A stretch of DNA of 64,000 nucleotides from Thomasclavelia sp047249845 (GTDB lineage: Bacteria > Bacillota_I > Bacilli_A > Erysipelotrichales > Coprobacillaceae): the NCBI RefSeq assembly GCF_047249845.1, contig NZ_JBKTWO010000008.1, positions 20,174 through 84,173 of the forward strand, read 5' to 3'. Position 1 is the first letter of the stretch; every line of letters starts with the position of its first letter. Below, one piece after another: positions 18,901 to 27,050 of the stretch. Made by a program: the position numbers and the translations under genes. The notes under the pieces were generated by a model, which was not told where the DNA came from, made no database searches, and worked only from the letters and a program-made list of their open reading frames with translations.

Positions 18901-19509
18901 ATGTCCATCTGTCCATTTATTTTCATTAGCAATATTAATTGTCTTACCTTTATGGGTAAAACGACCATTTTGAGTACCTCCTCCAAAGAAATACTCATCT
19001 TTCTTTTGAGTTAAAGTCTGTACTGTTCTTGAACCAATATTTAATGATTCAGATTCACTCATTACAACGTCTCCACTTGCATTTTTTACCGTCATCTTAG
19101 CAGTTGCTTTATCCAATACAATCGTTGTTCCATCCGTACTAACTTCAAATGAACCATTTGTCTCTTTTATCTTAGCCTCTGGATGTGCATATTTATCTGA
19201 CTCATCAGATTGTGCCTGAATCGTTGCTTTATGGCTGCTACTTCTTGGTGTAGCATATTCTTCAAATTTTCCTGTAGGGTCGACATTATAGCGAAAAATA
19301 CCATTTTCTAAAAATGTAATGCGCCCCTTTACTGCACCATCATTAAAACTTATTTCAACTACGTTACTATCATTTGTTACACTATCAACTTTTGTTAATT
19401 GACCAGTAAAATTTGCAGCTGAAACTCTCATTGGCTTAAATGACGATACCATAGAAAAAGCTATTGCAAATGACAAAAACAATTTGCCTACTTTTCTTGC
19501 TTTAATCAT
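12922..19509 (-). CDS. Giant cell-wall GH31 glycosidase with FN3, CBM32-like, dockerin-like, cohesin-like and FIVAR modules
   Basis: 2195 residues from the ATG behind GGAGG (a frame four codons longer starts inside that site). Signal peptide ends near VSA. The GH31 catalytic region spans about 40-860: nucleophile Asp in SALKTDVAWVG (about 473) and acid/base Asp in SIWTGDQTGGNW (about 523). Then FN3 (about 950-1035), an F5/8 type C/CBM32 module (about 1050-1175), a dockerin-like stretch (DINMNGIYDVYDYTF), a cohesin-like module (AGDTFTINV, INYDPSLLEFV), a LamG-like module, two more F5/8-like modules and four FIVAR repeats. The tail is TKTGDDN, a membrane helix and YRRRKED, a variant sortase signal. 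KTDVAWVG and the module set recall GH31 alpha-N-acetylgalactosaminidases acting on mucin O-glycans; that substrate is inferred. Single-gene unit with its own terminator. Confidence 0.9.
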   Translation of the reverse strand: MIKARKVGKLFLSFAIAFSMVSSFKPMRVSAANFTGQLTKVDSVTNDSNVVEISFNDGAVKGRITFLENGIFRYNVDPTGKFEEYATPRSSSHKATIQAQSDESDKYAHPEAKIKETNGSFEVSTDGTTIVLDKATAKMTVKNASGDVVMSESESLNIGSRTVQTLTQKKDEYFFGGGTQNGRFTHKGKTINIANENKWTDGHVSSPNPFYWSTAGYGVLRNTFAQGSYNFGNGIKDVKTTHNEAEFDAYYFVSDEENAANTAKTLINGYYDVTGNPLLLPEYAFYLAHLNCYNRDGWQDGTASDKWVLEDGKRYKELGAAEGYRIPEGVAAESLNNEGPTFDADLFKGKIDDSTYKFSARAVVDGHVDNDMPLGWFVPNDGYGCGYGQNGYYQKRAAGEDTERRDAVIDANVSNLSKFTEYTESKGVRSGLWTQAALTPDSSERDSRYQGFQTLRDFSKEVANGGVSALKTDVAWVGQGYSMAMNSVMDGYNILSTNGQRPTLVSLDGWAGFQRYASIWTGDQTGGNWEYIRFHIPTYIGQSLSGNPNIGSDVDGIAGGSDLITTRDLQFKTFTQTMLDMDGWGSKAKKPYISDDPYISINRMYLKLKAQLMPYIYTYAHESVDGLPMIRAMFLEEENDYTYSTATQYQYMFGDNFLVAPIYQNTNADSVGNDIRNGIYLPNTSDTWIDYFTGKQYLGGQVLNNLDAPIWKLPLFVKNGSIIPMYEENNNPMASSEGNEKGLDKTRRIIEFYPHKETSFDLVEDDGISLDITEDGTRDYGGKVTTHMKSVVDGDVATLTIEPSKGNYKGYDSNRHSTFVVNVSQEPEALTAKNGNSDVNLAKADSYADFEERAAKNEAVWFYDEAPNLNKYSKDGEVFKDTAITTTPKLYVSFPKTDVNENAQTLIVKGFVNDSEALHMQDKENSELAVPANFTAPEESKTPTSITVTWDEVEGATSYEVLVDGVVNTVLDARIYNHIDLEYDSEHTYQVRARNKDGYSPWSEEIKTRSLLDPWRNTPTPVDINWTGKIWGSHNPELAFDNILQVGDNGFHSNNGGINEELTVDYGKGYNIEKIEYYPRDDAGQGTVTKMEFKTSLDGVHWSEVRTLQWPLDATVKTIDNVGPARYLSFIPRESYNTFFAASEIKVIATEGRKPFEIGSISTQERDQVTDADYTNMLNYKGLSDKDEPTFTSQIKNYGLDINMNGIYDVYDYTFTMYKLDGGTKKDDVATGRAALVPNVESLKAGDTFTINVTTDDADNVNALGEIINYDPSLLEFVSIEQGEAIKQMENLSVNKTYEDGTAYVNLAFVNRGDKEVYSGSEVVASITMKAKTDIAAITDNVIDLSKISLYGPNAVASGVGLQPSDTALVAVGANSSGSVSAKRAIGPSKGSITTVEFDMVTTLSPNQTNAVVALGSSDSNYTAYSQMPVVIRMYKDGTFGAHNGSTFVQSNLKFNKDEYYHITATIDLEAKKWSATATDEAGKEYVIADNFGFRSTAVAPENIGKIYLVNNESKAAKFWIDNIKLYDGQAGTKINFGLDDFDITMTNEFLPNDDGTNIEKLIQNGKANGYTKLFDGNKEGSGARDFEFLWDVASNHGEDGKLPEYVTLPLTMHFDLKEKAYVDQLMVYNANEGNGYLTSAKAQLVYTDGTKGNEVVISDKQAIYEFNFDCKKTVDRIDVTFLTANKADKTPVTNMLTIAEIEVNGREADTLLNKAVTNAEALYSESNVADRMFDGNLETYWESPYSGNQASLPKDVVITLDDVYELDKLEFISHTIPNGGITKYEIYTSMDKENWEKVTEGTVEADEYRQKVNVNVPAELNGVKARYIKLIALEAVGRIADEDNKYARIAEMNIYGIKAAVNKDALNSVIQMAEALNEEDYTAESWKAMQEVLTLAKELLIKEDVTQAEVDNMVSSLQTAVDSLVEAQLPDTNKIALSIAIDMAGKVTQEQLDKVVPAVASEFKTALANAQTVFNNPRASQEEVDNAFDRLASVMQMLEFYKGDKLALQKMMDQIAGLTASDYTELSWKALQEVLPKVNEVLSNDNAMKAEVDEAYGELVKAFVNLRLKPNKDLLNDLINQANGMNKANYTAASWALLEPELLKANEVFNNSEATQEEINDAVSGLTKAIEGLVTNSNNPPVENNTNVPAETVKPGDSKVNATKTGDDNLLGLFTGLGIISLAGMIMYRRRKED

Positions 19510-20608
19510 AATTGCCTCCATTTTCTTACTTCATATGAGTACGATTTTTTAATTCCCATGATTTTAAATACTTAAAGATATAATATAGAATTCTTTAAAA
19601 TAAGTGATATTTTCTATACCTTTGATTTAACATATTTAATCATTAAGTTTATATCAATAGTTAATTCTCCCATTCCTATCTTCTATTCACTTACTTTTAT
19701 AATCTTATTTTTACAATTTATTATTTTATACCTTCTCCTTTCTTTCTTTAAAAATCATAAAATAATCTTTCTTTCCCTTTGTCTGTAATTACAAAAAAGC
19801 CTTTAATTCATTATTTAAAGGTTCATATATAAAAACAATTATCTCCCTCCCTTTCCCTATACATCTTCTTATATAATATGAAGCCCTCTCTATCAAAATA
19901 GATTTTAAGAACACATATCACCAATTAATTCTAAAATATCATATATTTCACATGATTTACTTATTTAAAACACAATTATTAATTTATTACATATATTGTA
20001 ACCCCTTACATACTTAAAAATCAATAGCTTGTAATTCTTTTTACTTACACAAATTAATATTTTTTTTGCATATTTTAATTTAAGACTAAAAAAATATTAT
20101 ATTAATTAAGTTAAATATGAATCATAAAACTTTTTTAAATATTAAAGCACTTCAAATAGAAATTACTATTTGTCTTTAGCATTGATAGAAAAAATATGTA
20201 AGTATTAAAATCATTGATACATTTTCAAAACTATTATAAATAAGATACATCTTATATCCATTAGTAATCCTTATATAATTTTCTATAACTTTGATTATTT
20301 TTGATTGTCTACCTATATCTAGCACTGTTTAGTTTCAATATACATACTACTTTATGCCTATTCATAGATTAAAAACTCTAATTCCTTTTGCATATAAATT
20401 CTAATTTTCTCAATATTCTCATATATTTATTTAATCAGTATTTTTTATTATAGCCTAGTATATTTTTTAATTTTATTTATTTAAATAAAAATTTCCTGAT
20501 TTATAAAACTAGATTACTATCTTAATAATTAATCTTTTAGATACTTAATATTTATTGCAAGACATTTTCTTTAAAAAGAAATATATAAAATCTAAGGTGA
20601 TAAATACA
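19510..20608. other. AT-rich stretch without recognisable genes
   Basis: About 1.1 kb upstream of the GH31 gene with no frame of note on either strand and many stops. The first 100 bp must hold the GH31 promoter; TATATTATAT-like -10 candidates are present, but no convincing -35 can be named. The rest looks like decayed sequence. Confidence 0.5.
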
Positions 20609-20828
20609 ATGAAGTAGTTAAACAAAATATTGGATAAAATTTAGAAAATGATTTAAATTGTCATAAAATATCATAAATTACTTGTCCTTTATTCAAAATA
20701 TGTCTATTTTCATGACCAATATAACACTTAGTGAATATATTCTGTATAGAAAAGTGTTGTTAGTTACAGAAGAATTAAAGAATACGAATATTTATGAGAT
20801 CATAATAAATGATTATCACTTTTTATAA
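20609..20828 (+). pseudogene. AraC-family regulator, N-terminal HTH remnant
   Basis: Begins AAGGTGATAAATACA-ATG. Early codons in one frame give MK-stop-LNKILD, followed by ENDLN and HKIS pieces in another frame. From about 20700 one clean stretch reads IFMTNITLSEYILYRKVL then LVTEELKNTNIYEIIIND. This matches the sequence FxTNITLSEYIRxRKLxxAAxELxNTN, typical of AraC regulators with a C-terminal effector domain. Several stops and a frameshift lie within 220 bp and the rest of the gene is gone. Confidence 0.6.
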
Positions 20829-21183
20829 TATAATGTGATATTAGGTACCTGATTTAGCCTTACTTATTAATTTTGAATTTCTTAGTTTTAATTGATATTT
20901 CAGCAAAGCTAGTAAAAATAGTTTTAAATATTCTTTAATAAATATAATGGTAATCCCCATTGTTCTAGTGCACAAATCATACCTGTTTAGTTAAGTTGTA
21001 TTTTATGCCACTTAAGTGACTTAGTCTAAATATCGTTCTTAAAATATATATATATAATTACTTTCTTTAAAACATTGAATATTACTTTTATTAATTATCT
21101 TTACCATTTTATTCGCTCTTACCTTTTGATATTTTATTATCGCATACTATTAAACATATCGATATGCAAATAATCAGATAAAG
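20829..21183. other. AT-rich intergenic remnant
   Basis: Continues the decay zone after the AraC remnant. No frame, hairpin or repeat stands out until the terminator at 21184-21223. Confidence 0.4.
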
Positions 21184-21223
21184 ACAAAAAAGGTATCAAA
21201 ATTCCTTGAATTTTTGATACCTT
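21184..21223 (-). terminator. Terminator of the secreted repeat-protein gene
   Basis: Stem AAGGTATCAAAA / TTTTGATACCTT (arms 21190-21201 and 21212-21223) followed on the minus strand by TTTTTTGTCTTT, 77 bp after the stop codon. Confidence 0.88.
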
Positions 21224-21299
21224 ATGTTAACTTTAAATCAATCAAAGAAGCAAAACACCTTCCTAAAGTTGTTGTTTCTATAGTTGAATAAATCTACTT

Positions 21300-22637
21300 T
21301 TACTCTATTTTTTCTAAACTTACTGTCATAATATCGCGCTTTATTGGACTAGTTTCCATTGCTGAAATATAAGTACCCTGTTCTCCCAAGGTCAATTTAT
21401 TTGTAGCAGCTGTAATTGTAAATTCTGCTATACTCATACGTTCTTTCCCTGACCATTCGGTAGGTAAACTGATATGATTTTTTTGATCATAGATATTACC
21501 ACACATTGGATAAGCAAACACATCACTAGGTAACCCATTTAGCACAACTGTTAATCTATAATTCCCAGGACTCAATGAAATTGTATTTAAATCAATGGGA
21601 TTAGAAGATTCATACGACTGATTTGCTGGAAGCATGATTTTATCTCCATTAAATATTAGTGGTGAGGGATAGGTTTCCGTTTGAAATGAGAATTCTAACG
21701 GAATTTTATTTACATATTTTGTTAAAGAAACAGTCATTACTAGACGATTATAATATACTGGTTCTGTTACTTGTATATATGTACTATTTTCTCCTAATGT
21801 TAGTCGATTTGTAGACTTAGTAACTGTAAATTCTGCGCTATATGTTCGATCATTTACAGTCCACGTAGTGGGCAATATAATATCATTTTGTGCATCATAA
21901 ATATTTCCACCATTTTCATATAAGAACTTATCACTCTCAAATCCAATCATATCACAACTGATAACATAAGTTCCTGGATTTAATGTATCAGTTATTATAT
22001 CAATCGGATAATAACTTGAAGATATATTACCTGATGTTACATAAATAGAATTTCCTTTTAAAAGTAAGTTATTTCTATAAGTAGTATCATTTGAAAATGC
22101 TAAATCTACTTTAAAATCTTTTATTTTTCTATTTAAAGAAACCATCATCACTTCTCGATTATAATATACTGGTTCCGTTACCTGTATATATGTACTATTT
22201 TCTCCTAATGTTAGTCGATTTGTAGACTTAGTAACTGTAAATTCTGCGCTATATGTTCGATCATTTACAGTCCACGTAGTGGGCAATATAATATCATTTT
22301 GTGCATCATAAATATTTCCACCATTTTCATATAAGAACTTATCACTCTCAAATCCAATCATATCACAACTGATAACATAAGTTCCTGGATTTAATGTATC
22401 AGTTATTATATCAATCGGATAATAACTTCCAGATATATTACCTGATGTAATATAAACACATTCTCCTTTTAAAAGTAAGTTATTTCTATAAGTAGTATCA
22501 TTTGAAAATGTTAAATATACAGGAAAATCAGAATGATATTTATATCCATCATCAATTGCTTGAACTGTATTTTCCTCATAAACTATAAAACCTAAACACA
22601 TGGTTAATGATACAAAAAACATTAAAATTTTCTTCAT
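21300..22637 (-). CDS. Secreted protein of three about 135-residue repeats, function unknown
   Basis: 445 residues with a clear signal peptide (MKKILMFFVSLTMCLGF, cleavage near VQA) and GGAG before the ATG. The mature part is three copies of one domain. Repeats 1 and 2 are nearly identical (SNDTTYRNNLLLKG, IDIITDTLNPGTYVISCDM, NGGNIYDAQNDI, STNRLTLGENSTYIQV). Repeat 3 is diverged but keeps LSPGNYRLTV, CGNIYDQKNHISLPTEW and TNKLTLGEQGTYI. The pattern predicts a beta-sandwich, perhaps a carbohydrate- or surface-binding fold. No anchor or sorting motif is seen, so it is probably released or loosely bound. The gene has its own terminator and stands alone among decayed DNA. I do not recognise the family. 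Confidence 0.75.
   Translation of the reverse strand: MKKILMFFVSLTMCLGFIVYEENTVQAIDDGYKYHSDFPVYLTFSNDTTYRNNLLLKGECVYITSGNISGSYYPIDIITDTLNPGTYVISCDMIGFESDKFLYENGGNIYDAQNDIILPTTWTVNDRTYSAEFTVTKSTNRLTLGENSTYIQVTEPVYYNREVMMVSLNRKIKDFKVDLAFSNDTTYRNNLLLKGNSIYVTSGNISSSYYPIDIITDTLNPGTYVISCDMIGFESDKFLYENGGNIYDAQNDIILPTTWTVNDRTYSAEFTVTKSTNRLTLGENSTYIQVTEPVYYNRLVMTVSLTKYVNKIPLEFSFQTETYPSPLIFNGDKIMLPANQSYESSNPIDLNTISLSPGNYRLTVVLNGLPSDVFAYPMCGNIYDQKNHISLPTEWSGKERMSIAEFTITAATNKLTLGEQGTYISAMETSPIKRDIMTVSLEKIE
21745..22519. repeat. Near-identical 364-bp direct repeat (period 411 bp) inside the secreted-protein gene
   Basis: The block 21745-22108 recurs at 22156-22519 with only a handful of differences, an offset of exactly 411 bp (137 codons), so the frame is kept. 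It encodes repeats 2 and 1 of the protein. Near identity even at silent sites points to a recent duplication or ongoing gene conversion. Confidence 0.9.
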
Positions 22638-23586
22638 AATTTCTCCATTTCTGTGTCCATTCTATTTGCTAGAACACAACATTTTTTTACTGGTTTCACT
22701 AATTTTAGTATAAAGAAGTAAGGATATTATATTGCAAAAAACGCAGGAGTAAACAATTAGTTTTATTCTAAATAATCCAAAAAGATGCATTAATATTTCA
22801 AGAATAAATCAATAATACTTTAAAATAAAAAATGTATGATTTTTTATAATAATTGAATGTTAATTTTATCTTACCTTTTTTAGAAGAGTTTTTATTCTTA
22901 AGATTATGTAACAACAATAATTTTAACTATCATAAAGACATCATGGTAACTAATAGTGCATTATTAATAAGAAAAGGTCTATTGTAATGTAAGTCCAAAG
23001 AGCCCCAATACTTTAAATTATCATTGCTATAACATACTATATAATTCACTGATTACAACTATTATAAAGTATAGTATGAAATCCATAGATAATTACCCAA
23101 TTAAAATATTCAGTGTTCTTTAAATAAATGATTAAATATATCTTATTTTGATTGTGTTGAAACTATTAAAAGAAAAAAATAAAATTTATAATTTCTTTTA
23201 ACATGATTTAGTTAAAATTCTTTCACTTTATTTAAAAATATTAAATTAAATCAAAATTGTATTAAAAAAAGACAGCATATAACCTAATAAATTAAAATAC
23301 TCAAAAAACTTATATTTGTTTATACACAAAAATATCAGAATATTTACTACAATTATGATCATACTTCAAACTAGCATAAATAATAAATAATTTTCCTACT
23401 AATTAAAATTCACATATAATGAAGACACTAAAAAAATCAAAGTAAATTAAAAAATCTTATTATCAAAAAACTGTTTAAATAATGAGCTAAAAATAACACA
23501 ATTTTTAAAAACTTCAGCTATGAAAGAATAACACTTATTTAAATTTACTTACTCCTCCGTTTTCTTCATTTTAACATATTTCTACA
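22638..23586. other. AT-rich stretch without recognisable genes
   Basis: About 950 bp between the secreted-protein gene and the IS66 remnant. Stops are dense in all frames, and I found no RNA motif, repeat or identifiable gene fragment. Confidence 0.45.
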
Positions 23587-23715
23587 ATAAGCACAAAATA
23601 TAACTGTGGATATAAATAGTTCAAAAATTATGAATAATAATAACAGTATAGATTAATGGAGTTCTATAGAAAATATAATAATATCTTCTTTACTCTAAAA
23701 AATAGAAGTGTATTA

Positions 23716-24037
23716 ATGGATAATCAAATCAAACAGGCTAAAGAAAATGTTACTGTAGAGAAATTTAGAAAACGGATCATATTTAATCAAAGTGATATGA
23801 CTGTATCTAAATAGTGTATAGTTAACAATGATGGGATATCCACTTTTTTAAGCATAAAAGGCAGATAAGAATGAAATTATCAAGCAGTAACGATTTACTA
23901 ATCATAAAGCATCATTTATACCAGCAGTATCTGATTTTACAGCAGGAAAACCTATCTATATTACCAAAGGCAGTATAAAAATAAATGTTAACAGCAGTGA
24001 TATGAATACTATAGTCGAAAAAATCAAGGTGTTACTA
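23716..24037 (+). pseudogene. IS66 TnpA (Orf1), degraded
   Basis: Starts MDNQIKQAKENVTVEKF, continues SDMTVSK then a stop and CIVNNDGIST, which fits the small HTH protein's 'SGxSxxxWCxxNGIS' pattern. After frameshifts the end is recovered as SFIPAVSDFTAGKPIYITKG then SSDMNTIVEKIKVLLC, the usual C-terminus, overlapping the start of tnpB as in intact elements. Confidence 0.6.
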
Positions 24038-24381
24038 TGTTAGATGATGTATCTAAGGTAGAATATATCTATATAGCTACTGGTTATACTGATATGCAAA
24101 AAGTTATTAATGGTTTATCTGCCATAGTCCATCAGAATTTCAAATCAGATTCATTTTCCAATTCTTTGTTTTTATTTTATAGAGGAGAAATTTCAAAAAT
24201 AAAAGCTTTATACCTGGAGATAATGGTTTTTTACTGCTATATAAAAGGCTTGAAAATAGAAAATTCGACTAGAACAAAAAGTAGGAGAAATTACTCTTCA
24301 ACAGTTCAGATGGCTATATCTATAGAACAACCAAAACCAGTAAAGAAAAGCAGTGCAGGTTTTAGTTATATAAATCGTTAA
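24037..24381 (+). pseudogene. IS66 TnpB (Orf2), frameshifted
   Basis: YIATGYTDMQKVINGLSAIV followed by DSFSNSLFLFYRG, KIKALYLEIMVFYCYIKGLK matches the TnpB pattern (ACGxTDMRKxIDGLxxxV, FVFxxRRxDRIKxLxWxxxGFxLxYKRLE). Near the end the frame shifts: the expected EITLQQF piece is in a different frame from SIEQPKPVKKSSAGF. About 114 codons remain open, but the product would be altered at both the conserved core and the tail. Confidence 0.75.
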
Positions 24382-24434
24382 AATTGCTTATAAATACCAG
24401 TATTTACGATATAATGTATACATAGATAGGAAAT

Positions 24435-25260
24435 ATGAAAGATATTTTAAATGAACAACTGATTCAAATAACAAAACAATCTTCAGACCTTGCTACAATG
24501 ATTAACAAAATGCAAAATAAAATTACAGATCTACAAAATAATAATGTATTATTAAAAAAAGAAAATGAATATTTAAAAAGAAAGTTATTTGATACAAAGA
24601 GTGAAAAATCCTGTACCCTTTAATATTGACTAGCTTTCTCTTTTTGACGAAGCAGAACAGGTTTGTAATGAAGAGTTGTTAAAAGATATTCATTATAGAT
24701 GCAATAAAAAGAAACTATTGCTTAAATTAAATGAATTATCACAAATAGATATATTAATGGACTGATTAACATAAAAACTGTCCTGTATGTAAATACAGAT
24801 GAAACAACGGTTCAGATGTTAAAATGAACCAGATAAAAAGAATACGTCTAAATCATATATGTGGGTATATGCATCAATCAAAGAATCTGGTCATCCAGTC
24901 AGAGCAAAAAATAGGGAAATTATTCAAAATAGAAAAAGATAATTCCAATGTATCACATGATTAGTTAAAAGAAATCAGACAGGAAAATCATTACCAATAG
25001 TAGATGAAGTCTTTGAAAATATATAAACCAAAAAATAATATTACCAAAATTTCATTTTGGAAAAGCAATAATGTAACTACAGTTCAATATATCTATAATC
25101 TGGTAAAATCAGCCATACTAAATAACCTTAAACCATATGACTACATTAATTTTGTTTTAAGTTATTTACCTAAAAAAGACGTAAATGATAAAAATATATT
25201 AGAAACAGTAATGTCATAGTCAAAGCTGCCAAAAGAACTGTATAATATTAAAAAATCATA
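24435..25260 (+). pseudogene. IS66 TnpC transposase, fragmented
   Basis: Pieces in order: an N-terminal coiled coil (DILNEQLIQITKQSSDLAT, LKKENEYLKRKLFDTKSEK), then VLYVNTDETTVQML carrying the first catalytic Asp context, SKSYMWVYASIKESGHP, SLPIVDEVFEN, and a C-terminal piece VKSAILNNLKPYDYINFVLS with LPKKDVNDKN and later LPKEL. These correspond to the DDE_Tnp_IS66 core and C-terminal domain. At least six stops or frameshifts interrupt it. Confidence 0.75.
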
Positions 25261-25542
25261 GAAATATGATCTTTTAATGCTTAGCTAAAAAGTACACTGC
25301 TATTATAGATCAAATGATAGCGTACTTTTGGGTGTATAATATTGACGCTTACAATTAAAAAATTATATATTAAATGATTTTTAATTTCACTGTATTCCAT
25401 ATTTTATCATATTAATATATAAACAGAAGCTACTAGAAACTCCTCTAAAAAATAACATTTGAGACTATTCTTATCCAACATTTTAAATACATAATTACAT
25501 ATCAAAATACTTTTATTAAAAAATGATATTGGTGATAATTTA

Positions 25543-26040
25543 TCAATTACTAATTATAGTCTTTTTTTCTTTAACCAAATGAATTTTTAAAATAATAAAT
25601 CTAGCTATTGGCTGTGCAATACATAATTCAACAAAAAATGATATAGCAAAATTTCTTGGCCATTTATAAAAGAACTTTGTAATTGGTTCTAAAGTTAATG
25701 AGCGTGTCCCTATCCAGGTACCTATAACCGTTAAGAAAATAGACATTAATAAAACAGTACATAAAATATTGATAATAATATGTGAATTAAAACTATCCTC
25801 TTTTGATACAATTTTAGCAGTCATTTTCTCAGCTGGAATATAAGTAAGTAGAACTATGATTATAACACTTATCCAAATAAAAGGTAGTATACTTAATACA
25901 TCAGTCCACACATAAAGATGAAATCCTGCTTCAAAACATGTGATAATAGGAGCAATGATATTGACTGATATGATTGATATCACTCCCATGAAAAGTACAA
26001 ACTCTTTTTTGTTACGTGGTAATTTCATATAAAATTCCAT
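25543..26040 (-). CDS. DUF2798-like small integral membrane protein
   Basis: 165 residues, four predicted membrane segments. Two half-repeats start with LPRNKKEFVLFMGVISI and WPRNFAISFFVELCIAQPIAR, the (L/W)PRN...PIAR pattern of DUF2798 proteins. Role unknown; members are often single genes near stress or transport genes. The ribosome binding site is weak (GAGTAAAAATT before ATG); a second ATG four codons on (MKLPRNKK) is a possible alternative start. The gene has a strong promoter at 26128-26156 and a terminator-like hairpin in the leader between promoter and start, so conditional read-through is possible. Confidence 0.65.
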   Translation of the reverse strand: MEFYMKLPRNKKEFVLFMGVISIISVNIIAPIITCFEAGFHLYVWTDVLSILPFIWISVIIIVLLTYIPAEKMTAKIVSKEDSFNSHIIINILCTVLLMSIFLTVIGTWIGTRSLTLEPITKFFYKWPRNFAISFFVELCIAQPIARFIILKIHLVKEKKTIISN

Positions 26041-26055
26041 AATTTTTACTCATTC

Positions 26056-26091
26056 TAAACAAAAATAGCGTGAAATCATATGATTTCACGC
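26056..26091 (-). terminator. Terminator-like perfect hairpin in the leader of the DUF2798-like gene
   Basis: A 24-bp perfect palindrome (26068-26091; outer bases GCGTGAAATC) followed on the minus strand by TATTTTTGTTT. It lies between the promoter (start near 26121) and the ATG at 26040, so it interrupts the gene's own leader. It may be an attenuator or a protein-binding palindrome. Confidence 0.6.
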
Positions 26092-26127
26092 TGAACAGTT
26101 ATACGCGCAATTTTTTGAGCAAAAAAA

Positions 26128-26156
26128 TTATATCATTAATCTGGAAAAAAATTCAA
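26128..26156 (-). promoter_or_regulatory. Sigma-A promoter of the DUF2798-like gene
   Basis: Minus strand: -35 TTGAAT (26151-26156), 18-bp spacer, -10 TATAAT (26128-26133). This gives a leader of about 80 nt. Confidence 0.7.
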
Positions 26157-26585
26157 GTATAAATTTTATTTTTTATAAACCATAATTTATCTTAATAACA
26201 ATAATTTTATATTATTCCACTAATTGTATTTAACTTGCAATGATTTATTTGTTCAGTTTCTAAAAGGATATTTTTCTATAAGTTTTATTTATCTAGCTCC
26301 CTATAATATTAAATATTATAATCAAACAAGATAATGTTTATAAAAAATATCCAGAAGAATCTTTTCCGTTTTCATTAACATCTTTATAATTCTAGTACCA
26401 TCTTCTTGCAAATTATAATAAGACTCCTAGTTATTATTGAACCATATTATTTCCTTTAAATACTACTCTTTAATTTTTATGAGTATCTCTTTTGCTTGAT
26501 ATACTACTATCCAGTGAAATAACAGCAACTAGGAAATTTAGGCATTAAAGTTATTACATTCTATTATACTAACAATTATAATAGA
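26157..26585. other. AT-rich intergenic stretch, nothing identified
   Basis: About 430 bp between the small membrane-protein gene and the ribosomal operon. A short minus-strand frame piece (YYNLQEDGTRII) hints at decayed coding sequence but is too short to assign. Confidence 0.4.
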
Positions 26586-26617
26586 CAGAAAAAAATCCTT
26601 GAATAATCAAGGATTTT
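26586..26617 (-). terminator. Terminator of the rplM-rpsI operon
   Basis: Stem AAAATCCTTGA / TCAAGGATTTT with a four-base loop, then TTTTTCTGTC on the minus strand; 24 bp after the rpsI stop. Confidence 0.9.
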
Positions 26618-26640
26618 ATAAGCAACACATTTTGTAAAAA

Positions 26641-27033
26641 TTAACGTTTTGAGAATTGTGGAGCACGACGAGCTTTTTTAAGACCGTATTTTTTACGTTC
26701 TTTAACACGTGCATCACGAGTAAGGAATCCAGCAGCTTTTAAAGTTGGTCTGTAATCAGTACCAGCTTGCAATAATGCTCTTGAGATACCATGACGAATA
26801 GCTCCAGCTTGTCCAGAGTATCCACCACCATAAACATTTACTTTAACATCAAATTGTGATGTTGTATTAGTTAATTCTAATGGTTGGTTAACAATCATTA
26901 ATAATACATCTGATGGTAAGTATTCTTTAGCTGATTTATCGTTAATCACGATATTTCCTGTACCTGGTGTCAAAATAACACGAGCCACAGAAGATTTTCT
27001 ACGTCCAGTTCCTCTATATTGTACATTTGCCAT
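26641..27033 (-). CDS. rpsI: Ribosomal protein S9
   Basis: 130 residues, standard length. YRGTGRRKSSVARV at the start, VYGGGYSGQAGAIRHG in the middle and the basic tail KKARRAPQFSKR that reaches into the P site of the 30S subunit. It follows rplM by 17 bp, the universal L13-S9 pair, and ends at a strong terminator. Confidence 0.99.
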   Translation of the reverse strand: MANVQYRGTGRRKSSVARVILTPGTGNIVINDKSAKEYLPSDVLLMIVNQPLELTNTTSQFDVKVNVYGGGYSGQAGAIRHGISRALLQAGTDYRPTLKAAGFLTRDARVKERKKYGLKKARRAPQFSKR

Positions 27034-27050
27034 TTTTCTGTTTTTCCTCC

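Larger units (their letters stand above)
23587..25352 (+). mobile_element. IS66-family insertion sequence, degraded
   Basis: Three degenerate genes in the IS66 order tnpA-tnpB-tnpC are read on the plus strand. The right end is well defined: the inward-facing sequence at 25352 reads GTAAGCGTCAATATTATAC, matching the GTAAGCG terminal inverted repeat of the family. The left end is not clear; ATAAGCACAAAATATAAC at 23587 is only a weak candidate, so the left boundary is uncertain. Every gene carries stops or frameshifts, so the element cannot move by itself. Confidence 0.8.
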
